Shown: positions 37,301 through 46,840, counted from the first letter of the stretch. The stretch: 64,000 nucleotides of DNA from Corbicula japonica (GCA_038501625.1 JAZAYU010000053.1:3520501-3584500); one strand, 5' to 3'. A program made the numbers and translations. The notes: generated by a model not told the origin, from the letters alone.

Positions 37301-40300
37301 CAGTGAGTGCATTCACTTGGGATAGAATCAAAGTATGGTGAGTGCATTCACTGAGGATAGAATCAAAGTACAGTGAGTGCATTCAATTAGGATAGAATCA
37401 AAGTACAGTGAGTGCATTCACTTGGGATAGAATCAAAGTACAGTGAGTGCATTCACTGAGGATAGAATCAAAGTACAGTGAGTGCATTCACTTTGGATAG
37501 AATCAAAGTACATTGAGTGCATTCACTTTGGATAGAATCAAAGTACAGTGAGTGCATTCACTTTGGATAGAATCAAAGTACAGTGAGTGCATTCACTTTG
37601 GATAGAATCAAAGAACAGTGAGTGCATTCACTTTGGATAGGATCAAAGTACACAGTACACATGAGGTTATCTTAGGATATAATCATAAGTACATGTGAAA
37701 TTGATTAAATCAAATACATTTTTTATGCACAAATGTAAAGTCAAAATAAATTTATATCTCATTATTGCAGACATTAATTTTAAATATTTAATTGATGTGT
37801 CCAGCATTTTCCATATTTTTAACAACTAACAAAATGAGCAAAACTGGTATGTTTCTCTAGATTGGAATCCTCGGATTTGTTCAATCACAAAATCCACAAA
37901 ACTCCACCATGAATAAAATTAATTGCACAGTAGATTAATCATGATTGTTTTGTTTTTTTTAGATGTTGAACTGTATAATTGGCATGGTTGACAAAACCCG
38001 ACGAGCATTGTCAGTGTTACAAGATAGGAGTATACGTGACCGAGAAGAGCTATCAATGTGGATGAGGCGCACAGGAAGTTCTGATGATATTGATCTGAAA
38101 AAACGTAATCCAGATGCATGGCAAAGCATGAGAAACACTGATGACAGAATCTCCGATGTTAGAAGGCGAGCAGGTAACTGGTGCATTAATCCTTTTCTCC
38201 ATATTTATGCATGGGCAAACAGTGTCAATCCAGACCAGCCCACAACTTGATGCCGTCTGATCAGGATTTGCACTGTTCTCGTTTGCTTCATAAGGTTATT
38301 TCTGACCAAAAAGCAAACGGTGTAGATCCTGATCAAATGGCACAAATGTGATCATGGGCACAAGTGTGCCAGCTGATCTAGATTTACACTGGTCACACAT
38401 GCAATAAAATGCCTATATATGAAGTAAAGAGATAACTGATACCTTTACATCTCTCACTTGTTTTATTTCTTTGTGTACATTCAGTAAGGAGCGTCCATCA
38501 TAGATGTAATGTTTTCATGGTTCTTTTACCTCTGTTACTTCATTGTCTAATATTTTTTCACAGCTTGTTGACATTTTGTTAGCCAGATGAGCTAGGAAAG
38601 GATGAAAGGCTATCCCTTAATTATCAGCTGTAACAAGCTGTCAACCTTTATTATACTGATTGTTTCACTTGTCTGGAAAAGTTGGAACATTTAGCCTACT
38701 TTTACCACCAGTTCTACATGAGCAGCCTTTGTAGAACCAGATCAGAACCAGATCAGCTTGCATTTAGCTGCTTTGTAGACCCAGATCAGCTTGCATCCAA
38801 CTCTCATTGTACACCCAGACCAGCCTGCATCCAACTCTCATTGTACACCCAAATCAGCCTGCATCCAACTCTCATTGTACACCCAGATCAGCCTGCATCC
38901 AACTCTCATTGTACACCAAAATCAGCCTGCATCCAACTCTCATTGTACACCAAAATCAGCCTTCATCCAACTCTCATTGTACACCCAGATCAGCCTGCAT
39001 CCAACTCTCATTGTACACCAAAATCAGCCTGCATCCAACTCTCATTGTACACCGAAATCAGCCTGCATCCAACTCTCATTGTACACCCAAATTAGCCTGC
39101 ATCCAACTCTCATTGTACACCCAAATCAGCCTGCATCCAACTCTCATTGTACACCAAAATCAGCCTGCATCCAACTCTCATTGTACACCAAAATCAGCCT
39201 GCATCCAACTCTCATTGTACACCCAGACCAGCCTGCATCCAACTCTTATTGTACACCAAAATCAGCCTGCATCTAGCCCTCATTGTACACCCAGACTAGC
39301 CTGTATCCAACTCTCATTGTACACCAAAATCAACCTGCACCCAACTCTCATTGTACACCAAAATCAGCCTGCATCTAGCCCTCATTATAGACAGATCAGT
39401 CTACATTGCAGGCCCAAATCAGCCCAAGTTAATGGTAAAAATGAAACAATAACAAAATTTAGTGTCTTAATGATTGCAAAAGCTTCAATGCCAAACAATA
39501 AATCAGCACTGACCCAAATGAAAAAAAAATGTTGTTCATTTTCAGAGAAAAGAAAAATCTTTAATTTGACAAATGACAGACTCACCCTGCAATCCTCTAG
39601 ATTTTAAACAAAAATCAAGAAAGCAAATGTTTGGTTCACAAGTAAATGTTCTGCTAATCATTTACCCCACAAAAGGAGAACAAATCAATCATTGATGATT
39701 GACACATTTTCTGTGCACCTGCATTACTTCAAAATAGATCTAAATATGGCATGTTTTCTTGCTACAGAAGAAGCTGTACAGGAAGTGAAGCGCCAGGCCA
39801 TGTTAGAACTACACAAAGCAATGGCTGCAGCAGACACAAAGGCCAATGAGCTGGTGAGTCAGGAGCGCGCGAAGATGGAGCGTGCCATGGAGGAAATGAA
39901 AAAGCAGACGCGAGATGAGGTGCTCGGAACCATCAATCACCAGGAAGAAAGTAGTGAGGTCATTATTTTTATCAAAATGTAAACATTTTTAGACATTTGC
40001 ATGGGTGAAAGAGTTTTCAGGATTAAACCTGAAATTCGAATTTTGTGTGTCTAAAAATTGGTGACTTCTTTATATTTTCAATATAAATTGAATATAAACA
40101 AATAAAGGAAGACAAACTTGATTGCAAAATTGACAAATTTACATTATTATTATTACATTATTATTTTTTTTTCAGAATTCCTAAATTTTACCCATGCATT
40201 TAGAACCTTCTCATATATTTGTACTTAACATATAATGTGAATGCAGTAGCGATGATAAAGGAAGAAAATAATCTTGATAAACATATGCTTGACAAATATA

Positions 40301-40846
40301 CTAGTATGAGACTATTTTCCAGATGTTGCATTAATTGACATGTAACAGTCATTGTGTACTATTCAAAACTCCAATAAACCTTGTATGATAAGAAAAGGTA
40401 TATTGAAAATTGTTAGTTGGGATGAAAGAACATTTTATAAAATTCAAAGTGTTGCTTTGTTTCCTGAAACTTGCAGAAACCTAGCTGTTTTTAATATCGT
40501 TATGGCCTCTTTATATTTACAGAGTTGTTGGAACTGCGGGAGGAAGGCGAGTGAAACTTGTAGCGGGTGTAACACCGCTCGATACTGCGGCAGTTTCTGC
40601 CAACATAAAGACTGGGAAAATCACCACCATGTTTGTGGTAAAGCTTCATTATCTAGGCTCTCATCTCAAGTTCGAGATCCAGTCCAGCAGGCGGGTTCCA
40701 CGTCACCGCCAGCTAACAACAGTCCTCGCTCCCGCACCACTCCAAGTCCTACAAACTCAGTATCATCAGTCAAATCAGTGTCACGGTCAAATACCCCAGC
40801 AGAAATTAAACAGACGGAGACCAGGGCTGCAGAAGTCACACGCTAG
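28185..40846 (+). CDS. RUNX1T1: MTG/ETO-family transcriptional co-repressor (RUNX1T1/CBFA2T/nervy orthologue), nine exons
   Basis: Join of 28185-28311, 33076-33287, 33803-33892, 35384-35565, 35880-36127, 36589-36659, 37963-38173, 39768-39958 and 40523-40846. All introns are GT-AG and phases agree, giving 551 residues against roughly 580-600 in vertebrate paralogues. The protein is a nuclear scaffold. In this family NHR1/TAFH (about residues 72-165) contacts transcription factors, NHR2 (about 301-357) forms the oligomer, NHR3 (about 381-430) is helical, and the MYND finger recruits NCoR/SMRT-type co-repressors. MYND zinc ligands are complete: C446, C449, C457, C460, C466, C470, H478, C482. Near-identity to vertebrate MTG8 spans exons 2, 3, 8 and 9. 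Which of the three vertebrate paralogues it matches cannot be decided; an invertebrate single-copy gene is expected. The N-terminus may extend into an upstream exon not found here. Confidence 0.95.
29687..29928 (+). mobile_element. Family-1 TTAA element, full length
   Basis: One of the best preserved copies: beta left end, alpha right end, TTAA at both ends. A detached piece (GGCTGATCAGGATTTC) lies just upstream at 29663-29684. Confidence 0.93.
30504..31086 (-). repeat. Three spaced copies of TGTCAGGAGTGTGACA
   Basis: On the + strand, TGTCACACTCCTGACA is at 30504, 30679 and 31071. The sequence between copies is not tandemly repeated. No function is assigned. Confidence 0.6.
31347..31564. repeat. 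Family-1 element, diverged
   Basis: Both hairpins are present but the second has lost its GATCAGAYGG segment. It ends ATGGAGTAAAGGGT. Confidence 0.8.
31668..31908 (+). mobile_element. Family-1 TTAA element, full length
   Basis: TTAA at both ends, beta left and alpha right. A short terminal fragment (ATGGAGGAAAGGGTTA) recurs at 32083-32098. Confidence 0.92.
32848..33049. repeat. Family-1 relic abutting MTG exon 2
   Basis: GTAGATCCAGATCGGCCTGA and TTTAGATCCTGATCTAATTG modules are present. The right end (CCATGGAATTAAAAG) stops about 26 bp before the exon 2 acceptor. Confidence 0.7.
33076..33287 (+). CDS. RUNX1T1: MTG exon 2, start of NHR1/TAFH
   Basis: Residues 43-113. A Met/Ser/Pro-rich lead-in is followed by [18 protein letters not shown] and the first TAFH helices ([17 protein letters not shown]), almost unchanged from vertebrates. 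The acceptor is CATTACAG and the donor TT|GTAAGT, phase 0. Confidence 0.97.
33803..33892 (+). CDS. RUNX1T1: MTG exon 3, NHR1/TAFH
   Basis: Exactly 30 codons (residues 114-143), [19 protein letters not shown] and onward, the most conserved part of the TAFH fold. The acceptor is TTTACAG and the donor AAAG|GTAATT. Confidence 0.97.
33873..33952 (+). repeat. 49-bp duplication of the exon 3 donor region
   Basis: 31 bp (TTGTCATACCTTTCCTAAAG plus GTAATTAACAC) at 33873-33903 recur at 33922-33952. This copies the last 20 nt of exon 3 and its 5' splice site into the intron. Use of the second donor would add 49 nt with an in-frame TGA. Confidence 0.95.
34046..34290. mobile_element. Family-1 TTAA element, diverged
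   Basis: TTAA at both ends (34046-34049 and 34287-34290). The hairpins are partly decayed. It lies in MTG intron 3. Confidence 0.8.
34544..35010 (-). mobile_element. Family-1 TTAA element interrupted by a second transposon
   Basis: TTAA ends at 34544 and 35007, alpha left and beta right. It is split at the start of the first hairpin by the insert at 34589-34807. It lies in MTG intron 3. Confidence 0.93.
34589..34807. mobile_element. 219-bp hAT-like MITE nested in family 1
   Basis: Terminal inverted repeats CAGACKTCCCGAAAGTTG (18 bp, one mismatch) are flanked by CAAACA and CGAACA, which look like a duplicated piece of the family-1 arm (GCGAACAG). The interior repeats GTCTGACCGAAA-like words and has no coding capacity. 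The CAG...CTG ends suggest hAT, but the visible duplication is 6-7 bp rather than 8. Confidence 0.75.
35384..35565 (+). CDS. RUNX1T1: MTG exon 4, end of NHR1
   Basis: Residues 144 to 204. [18 protein letters not shown] completes TAFH. A diverged Pro/Gln linker and the conserved NENGKR motif follow. The acceptor is TTTTTTCACAG and the donor TC|GTAAGT, phase 2. Confidence 0.96.
35880..36127 (+). CDS. RUNX1T1: MTG exon 5, linker
   Basis: Residues 204-286. Contains [19 protein letters not shown], matching the SKRPC...SPNNG stretch of MTG8. It ends with a charged Arg/Glu-rich segment ([18 protein letters not shown]) likely to be helical. The acceptor is TTTTACAG and the donor TACA|GTAAGT, phase 1. 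Confidence 0.93.
36589..36659 (+). CDS. RUNX1T1: MTG exon 6, lead-in to NHR2
   Basis: 71 nt, residues 287-310: acidic [13 protein letters not shown], matching the REWAEEWKHLDH start of NHR2 in vertebrates. The acceptor is TTGTTGCAG and the donor ACC|GTAAGT, phase 0. Confidence 0.92.
36694..37652. repeat. 35-bp minisatellite in MTG intron 6
   Basis: About 27 tandem copies of CAAAGTACAGTGAGTGCATT plus CACTTAGGATAGAAT. Sub-variants such as TTTGGATAG and GAGGATAG recur in blocks, showing that multi-unit segments were duplicated. The array fills most of the 1303-bp intron. Confidence 0.97.
37963..38173 (+). CDS. RUNX1T1: MTG exon 7, NHR2 oligomerisation helix
   Basis: Residues 311 to 381: [20 protein letters not shown] ... 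[11 protein letters not shown], the amphipathic NHR2 helix that tetramerises in this family, followed by a less conserved linker. The acceptor follows a T-rich tract (TTTTTTTTAG) and the donor is GCAG|GTAACT, phase 1. Confidence 0.96.
38186..38435. mobile_element. Family-1 element at the start of MTG intron 7
   Basis: TTAA at 38186-38189, both hairpins diverged, right end ATATATGAAGTAAAGAG. It begins 12 bp after the exon 7 donor. Confidence 0.8.
38735..39427. repeat. 34-bp minisatellite in MTG intron 7
   Basis: About 19 copies of CAGCCTGCATCCAACTCTCA plus TTGTACACCCAGAT. As 34 is not divisible by 3 and the unit lacks stops, all three + frames stay open for 100-270 codons. These are repeat artefacts, not exons. 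Confidence 0.97.
39768..39958 (+). CDS. RUNX1T1: MTG exon 8, NHR3
   Basis: Residues 381-444: [19 protein letters not shown] ... [15 protein letters not shown] ... INHQEESSE, the helical NHR3 region, collinear with vertebrates. The acceptor is TGCTACAG and the donor GAG|GTCATT is a weaker one, phase 0. Confidence 0.97.
40523..40846 (+). CDS. RUNX1T1: MTG exon 9, MYND zinc finger and C-terminus
   Basis: Residues 445-551 and stop TAG. The finger [20 protein letters not shown] and onward to HHHVC has the C-x2-C-x7-C-x2-C-x5-C-x3-C-x7-H-x3-C pattern. A Ser/Thr/Pro-rich tail follows with SRSNTP-type sites and ends in VTR, as the vertebrate proteins end in TPR. The acceptor is TATTTACAG. Confidence 0.97.
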   Translation, partial: SCWNCGRKASETCSGCNTARYCGSFCQHKDWENHHHVCGKASLSRLSSQVRDPVQQAGSTSPPANNSPRSRTTPSPTNSVSSVKSVSRSNTPAEIKQTETRAAEVTR

Positions 40847-41775
40847 GATTATCTCCCATATATTGGCCTATTACTCAGCACTTTATTCATGTAGATGTTG
40901 TTATTGTTGGTGATAATTTTGGTTTTACTGAAGAATGTCTTTATTCCTTTATAATGGTAATTGCTGAGACAGTGGAAAAGTGTGATTTGCTTTCAATTCA
41001 GAGTAAATTGTATTATCTATTTGAGTTTATACATTCAATTTCAAATATTGTTCATGAGGGCATGAAGAAGGGCTATATGAATATAAATTGTCCCTTGATA
41101 TATTAAAATATATGTGATCTCTAGAGAATGAACTGAGACGGGAGACCAGTCTGGAAATCCTAGTTTGTGATTGGTCAGTTTAAAAACTGATTTGAATTTC
41201 AGCCAATCAACTGCTCAAGTCTCTAAACTATAGCTTGCAATTGGCCACTTTGAAAATTATTGTGAATTTCAGCCAGTCATTTGCTCAAGACTGGTCTCTG
41301 TATCTCAGTTTTATGAACTTGTGCCCGGGTGATATGTTAATGAAAAGTTCATGTTAGTCACAGGCTAAACTGTAGTAGTGTATTTCTTCTGAGAGTCTCA
41401 CAGCGGTGTGATGGTGTGAATTCTGCGTAAGTTCTTTGTTTTATTTCTTTTAAGTATTGACAAGAACAATGAATGTGTATAACATTTTTAATGTTATTTT
41501 ATTGTTTTAGTACTTTGCTTTTAAAATAAAAATATGTACCTGAAAGAAATAGCACAATATTATTTTGTTTTAACTTCAATTTTTTTTAATCCTGATTGTT
41601 GTTGTTCAAGTTTGTATTGTTGACTTTATGCAGAAGAAAGTTTAAGTTCAAAGTTTTATAGCTCAATCAATTTACTTAGTCTTGAATAAGATAAAAGCTT
41701 CTTCATAATAAGTAAGGTCCATGGGACATCTTGTGCAATTTATTAAAATGATGTAATAAATTAAGTGGACAACAT
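40847..41775 (+). other. RUNX1T1: MTG 3' UTR (probable)
   Basis: From the stop codon to the region after AATAAA at 41755-41760, which is followed by a GT-containing stretch. An earlier AATAAA is at 41525-41530 and a later one at 42136-42141, so alternative ends are possible. It contains the diverged palindrome at 41122-41330. Confidence 0.5.
41122..41330. repeat. Diverged family-2-like palindrome in the probable 3' UTR
   Basis: It has ACTGAGACGGGAGACCAGTC at one side and GACTGGTCTCTGTATCTCAG at the other. TTGGTCAGTTTAAAAACTGA and a related stretch lie inside. It is longer than and distinct from the main family-2 copies. Confidence 0.6.
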
Positions 41776-41837
41776 TGTCTGTATTCATTTATTCACTGAA
41801 AGTTCTGGAACCCTATAATGCAACACCAAGTGATCAT

Positions 41838-41930
41838 GTTAACCCTTTACTCCTTAGATAAGGCTTTAATTGCGTGGGCCAACTGAGTTTAGATCCAGAT
41901 CAATCATCACATCCTTGGGGTGTGAATTTC
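41838..41930. repeat. Family-1 left-end fragment
   Basis: TTAACCCTTTACTCCTTAG and TTTAGATCCAGATCAATC, then the match stops. Confidence 0.65.
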
Positions 41931-42218
41931 AGAACTGAACTGAACTGCATTCATCCTAATATGAAAAATATTTGGTTTGTCAAAAGTAACACAAAGACAC
42001 ACTGAATTCAAACAACCCAAATGTGTTTCATTGATGAATGCAATAAGCCATCAATTCAATCCTTGAATTAAAACAAGCAACAAATTTGTCAGCATCATGT
42101 ATTTTCCTGTAAACTGTTATTTGAAATGTACATCAAATAAATTTGTTACTTTAGAATATTACAACTTTGATTATTCACAGCAACATCTGTGTTGTAACAT
42201 CTTTTATTTCAAGAACTG

Positions 42219-42351
42219 GTCCCAAGGTTATGAAACTGAGAATGGAATCCAGTCTCAAATCTCAAGCATCTGACTGATTGCCATTTCAGCCAATCAGATG
42301 CTTGAGATATGACTGGTTTCCATGCTCAGTTTTATAATCTTCAGGCCTGGT
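42219..42351. repeat. Family-2 palindrome, shortened
   Basis: CCAAGGTTATGAAACTGAGA to CTCAGTTTTATAATCTTC. One GGCTGAAATGG arm is deleted. Confidence 0.8.
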
Positions 42352-42879
42352 CTGGTATATTGATTTCCAAGGGGAGAATTTAAAAACAGTGGACAATGTT
42401 GCCTTTTACTGCACAGGCTTCATCTGAGAAAAAAAAACATGACCTTAATTTGTCTGATTTCTCGGTCATGATCCTTTATAGTTTTTTGAACGTCAGGATT
42501 ATTTTGTATCAATTAAGTAAAATCATATCTTGCTAGTCTTAACAAAGTCCTGTTTAAATGTTTCAAGTTTTATATACTTTGGTGTTTGTTGATAGGGTAT
42601 ATAAGATGAAGTTCTGAACTGATTATGCTGGGGGTAAATATTACTTGTATTTTACAAAAAGCTCATAAGTATAAACCTTTGTTAATTTACTCAGTTTTGC
42701 CACTGACAAACATATCTCAGAGGTGATCTGAAAGAAATGACATTGCCGAAGTTATTTTCAGGTTTCTGTCCACTGTACAATGTTAAATGTGTATGTAGAT
42801 TCAAATCAAGTAGTAAGTTCAGGATTTTGCTGAAATAATGTTCAAATTTCAATACGTTAGTGTGAATGTACGGTTTAGC

Positions 42880-43075
42880 GCTTTAATCCATATAAACGGG
42901 TTATATGTGCAAACAGTGACCATCTTGATCATCCGGCACATCCATGCCATCTGATCAAGATCTTCATGGAGACTTCTTGGTCAGAAATAAAGTATTGAAT
43001 AAAAAAGCAAACAGTTAACACCCTGATCACACTGTTTGCCCATGGATAATCACCATATCTCATGGAGTAAAGGGT
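42880..43075. repeat. Family-1 relic
   Basis: CATCCGGCACATCCATGCC, then CCTGATCACACTGTTTGCC and ATGGAGTAAAGGGT. Confidence 0.65.
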
Positions 43076-43317
43076 CAAGATCATTTTAAAAAAGTTATTT
43101 TTGTTATTCTCCTACTATCTTTGTTTTATTATGGTTGTTACTGGTTCACTGTTGTTTATTCATAGTGCTAAATCTTTTATTTCAATTTACATAATTGTAT
43201 TTTATTAAATGGCAGATGATATGTTTGGTCAGTATTTTATTGAAGAAATGTTAACTGTTTTATGAACCCACAGCTTATGTCACATCTGCTGAGACCGAAC
43301 AGGATCTCCACTGTTTT

Positions 43318-43552
43318 CTGTCCCTTTACTCCGTAGCTAAGCATTGTTATCACATGGGCGACTAATGTAGATCCAGATCTGCTGGCACATTGATGTCATC
43401 AGATCTGGATCTGCAATATTCACTTTTTGGTCAGGAATAACCTAATGAATCTAAACAGTGTAGATCCTGATCCGTTGGCACAGATGTGCTGACTGATCTT
43501 TGTTTTCATCAGTCACACATGGGATATAAGCTATACCTATGTAGTAAAGGAA
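43318..43552. repeat. Family-1 element, diverged
   Basis: CCCTTTACTCCGTAGC start, both hairpins, ATGTAGTAAAGG end. The terminal TTAA sites are gone. Confidence 0.75.
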
Positions 43553-43572
43553 CTATTATCAAAATGATTGGC

Positions 43573-43814
43573 TTAACCCTTTCCTCCATATATACACATT
43601 TTTAGGCATGTGCGACCAGTTTAGATCCAGATCAGCTGGCACATCCGTGCCATCTGATCAGGATCTGCACTGCTAGTATTTTTGGTCAGATATACCTATT
43701 GAATCAAAAAGCGAACAGTTTAGATCCTGATCAGACGGCACAGATGTGCTGGCTGATCTGGATCTAAACTGTTCGCCCTCGCAATAAAGGTGTATCTTTG
43801 GAGGAAAGGGTTAA
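43573..43814 (+). mobile_element. Family-1 TTAA element, full length
   Basis: TTAA at both ends, beta left and alpha right, little decay. Confidence 0.92.
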
Positions 43815-43943
43815 ATTATTACATACTATAGGCAATTTCACTACAATCACTTCCCCTATATTTATTTTTGGATCAGAAATGAGAATATTACAGAGTGTCA
43901 ACATAAGAAGATAATTTATTTTTTGCCTTCACAGATATGATAA

Positions 43944-44139
43944 ACATTTTAGGGCTAACAGTTTAGATCCAGATCAGCCGGCACATCCGTGCCGTCTGAT
44001 CAGGATCTAAACTGTTCACTTTTTGATTCATTAGGTTATTTCTTACCAAAATGTGACCGGTGGCACGGATTTGGGTCTGATCTGGATCTACACTTGTCGC
44101 ACATGAGTAAAAATGCTTATATATCCAGGAAAGGGTTAA
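43944..44139 (-). mobile_element. Family-1 element, 5' truncated
   Basis: An intact first hairpin from GGGCTAACAGTTTAGATCC, a shortened second hairpin, and the right end ATATCCAGGAAAGGGTTAA. Confidence 0.85.
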
Positions 44140-44229
44140 AATACCAAACCTAAAAAAGATACAAACAAAACACTTTCATAGGATCTCTCAATTATATGGT
44201 GGATGCTTTAGGATTGTACTGTGAGCTGG

Positions 44230-44476
44230 TAATCCTTACCTCCATATATACACCTATATGTCATGGGCTTACAGTGTAGATCCTGATCTGCCTGCACATC
44301 CTTGCCAATCTTATCTGGATCTACATTGAGACTTCTTGGTCAGAAGTATTGAATCAAAAAGCGAACAGAGTAGATCCTGATCAGATGGCACTCTTTGCTG
44401 TCTGATCAGAATCTGCACTGTTCGCCTTTTTGTTTGCTCATGTGATAAAAAGTGTATATATGGAAGAAAGGGTTAA
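44230..44476. mobile_element. Family-1 element, diverged
   Basis: CTTACCTCCATATATACACC left end, both hairpins, ATGGAAGAAAGGGTTAA right end. The second hairpin carries an extra GCTGTCTGATCAGAATCTGC arm. Confidence 0.82.
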
Positions 44477-44576
44477 GATGATTGACTGTTTGGAAAAATC
44501 CTGTGGGTACTTATACTAGGGGACTGTTTTATAGCTAACATTTATACTGGATATGGCTTTTTCAATTATACACTTT

Positions 44577-44817
44577 ATACCCTTTCCTCCATAAATACGA
44601 ATTTTTACGCCTGTGCGAACAGTGTAGATCCTGATCAGCGGACACATCCGTGCCATCTGATCAGGATCTGCACTGGTCACTTTTTGGTCAGAAATAACCT
44701 GACAAATCAAAAAGTGAACAGTTTAGATCCTGATCAGATGGCACCGATGTGCTGGCTGATCTGGATCTAAACTGTTTGCCCTCCCAATAAAGGTGTGTCT
44801 TTGGAGGAAAGGGTTAA
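44577..44817 (+). mobile_element. Family-1 element, nearly full length
   Basis: Beta left end (the TTAA is mutated to ATAC), alpha right end with intact TTAA. Confidence 0.88.
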
Positions 44818-45173
44818 TTTAGACAGTTGTGTATTAAATATGTACAAGATGTATTCTCACACATTTTTCAAACTTTGCTTGTGTATAGAAGTAAGTACCA
44901 AGTGAAGTCTGATACGGACAGAGTACAGGAACAGTTAGAGTATTTTTACTGTTTTATCTTAGGGTAAATTGATCCTTGTATCATTATGTCATACGTTGTT
45001 GTCATTGTTGTGTATGTGGTCTTCACATATTGACAATTAAATACTCATCTTCAATTCGGCTTTAGTTGTTTGTTACATGGAGGGCATCTGCTTCTGGCTT
45101 CAGACCCAATTTGACTCTTATAGTCAGTACTGTTATTAGTAAATAATCAGTTACTGATCTCAAATAATGATGA

Positions 45174-45262
45174 TCATCAGCTAGCTCAGTTAGTATGGTA
45201 TTCGACTTTGCATGGCAAGGTGCTGTCGCTGTAAGGTTCCATTCACAGTATGGGCACTATCA
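45174..45262 (+). repeat. tRNA-like segment, possible SINE head
   Basis: TAGCTCAGTTAGTA resembles a tRNA A box and GGTTCCATTC, about 50 bp downstream, a decayed B box. The segment between has tRNA-like spacing. It does not fold as a clean functional tRNA. Confidence 0.35.
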
Positions 45263-45293
45263 TTTGTTTGTGACCTGTGTAGAATGGGTAAGC

Positions 45294-45417
45294 CTGTTTT
45301 TTTCTGATCAAAATGCAACCAGTGCAGATCCTGATCAGACAGCACGGTTGTGCCTGCTGATCTGGATCTACACTGGGCACGTGCGTAAAAATGCCTATTT
45401 ATGGAGGAAAGGGTTAA
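45294..45417 (+). repeat. Family-1 half copy
   Basis: Only the second hairpin and the beta right end remain (GATCCTGATCAGACAGCACG to GGAGGAAAGGGTTAA). Confidence 0.8.
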
Positions 45418-45976
45418 AACTAAAAAAGTAAAACAACTTCTCTCAGACCTAATAGAAAACAGTTATATTTTTAATAGGAAATCCAAGAAATTATATGCTA
45501 GAATGAGCTTCCAGTATCTGGAATGTTAAAATCCAGTCTGGATATCACGTGTTGTTTTTGTCATTACAGTTTGCTGTTCAGTCATATTAGTTCTGCAAAA
45601 CACCACTATATACAACAAATGAATTGGCTCCGATTAAACAATGGTTTCTCCGTAATACACAAATCAAGCTGGTAAAAGGTAACGTTGGAGCAGCTTTCGC
45701 ATTGCTGAAAAAATCATGTAAGTCATTGCTTTCCCAATTCCTTTTTGTGTTGGGATGGTAACCCAGTTCAGAGTCTGAGAAAGTAAACCAATGCAGTAAG
45801 TGTAAAGTGTTGCATATTCATGGGCAGTCCATATAAAACCAGTATAAAACCACCTGTAGGTTTTTCTGCCTTTGATGGCCACATGCTCTGTATGGTATGG
45901 TATTTATTAATACTCGAAATGCAAGGATACTGTCATTGAGACTGGTGCACATATGATTGTAGTTACAATGTCAGAG

Positions 45977-46580
45977 AGGTTGGCATAATACACTCACCCA
46001 AAGTTCTAATTGGTCACTTTTTGTCCATAATTTTTAATTTAAAAGACATTGATTTAACTCATTATTTGTTATAAGTTGCCAACAACAGTCTTCACCTAAA
46101 GTTTTAGTCTTTTAAGAATTGACTTTGGAACAGTTTGGCGACAGTTAACATAATTTTGCTAAAAATGCATTACATGCAATTTAAGATCAAGCAAACAGAA
46201 AATCATCCTAAATTGCTTGTTTTATTTTAATAGGACCCCTCGTTAGTAGGAAAAACATAAAACGTTATTTATCAGCAGCATCTGTGTTTAAATAAATTAC
46301 CTTAAAAGTACCCGATTTTATAATTACCTCCCTTTTAATTCAAGACTGTTCTAATTTTGACCCTGCGGTGCAAGTAAATAGTATTGGATTTACTTAGGAA
46401 AACAATCAAGTAAGATTGAAAAGACATTTAATAATTGATTCAATGACAAAACAGTTCTTTTCACAACCTCTCTTGACAATATAGAATAAACAAAACTAGC
46501 ATACATTGTAAACCTATACAATTGATGACCAATTAGAACTTTGCGTGAGTGAATATTATATTCATTCAGGTTGGTATAAT
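45977..46580. mobile_element. Inverted-repeat element with flanking direct repeats
   Basis: CACTCACCCAAAGTTCTAAT and onward (45991-46015) is the reverse complement of 46527-46551 with one mismatch. AGGTTGGCATAAT at 45977-45989 and AGGTTGGTATAAT at 46568-46580 flank it. The interior is AT-rich and non-coding. Probably a MITE, with element ends uncertain by about 16 bp on the right. Confidence 0.55.
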
Positions 46581-46584
46581 CTCC

Positions 46585-46840
46585 TTAACCCTTTCCTTGA
46601 TATATACGCATTTTTACGCATGTGCGACCAGTGTAGATCCAGATCAGCCGGCACATCTGTGCCGTCTGATCAGGATCTACACTGGTCACATTTTGGTCAG
46701 AAATAACCTAATGAATAAAAAAGCAAACAGTTTAGATCCAGATCAGCCGGCACATCCGTTCCGTCTGACCTGTGCCGGCTGATCTGGATCTAAACTGTTT
46801 GCCCTAGCAATAAAGGTGTATCTATACAGGAAAGGGTTAA
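46585..46840 (+). mobile_element. Family-1 TTAA element with duplicated hairpin arm
   Basis: Intact TTAA ends, beta left and alpha right. The left arm of the second hairpin reads GATCCAGATCAGCCGGCACA, the sequence normally found in the first hairpin, followed by extra bases. Confidence 0.92.

Noticed and set aside
38682..39607. Overlapping open frames of 137, 161 and 266 codons
   Set aside because: They come from the 34-bp minisatellite inside MTG intron 7. The same peptide words appear in all three frames.
39959..39982. Read-through of MTG exon 8 to the stop at 39982
   Set aside because: Homology continues directly from SSE at 39958 into SCWNC of exon 9. The GTCATT donor is weak but phase-consistent.
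40352..40522. Upstream in-frame extension of exon 9
   Set aside because: The sequence before 40523 ends in a TTTACAG acceptor and shows no similarity to the family, so it is intronic.
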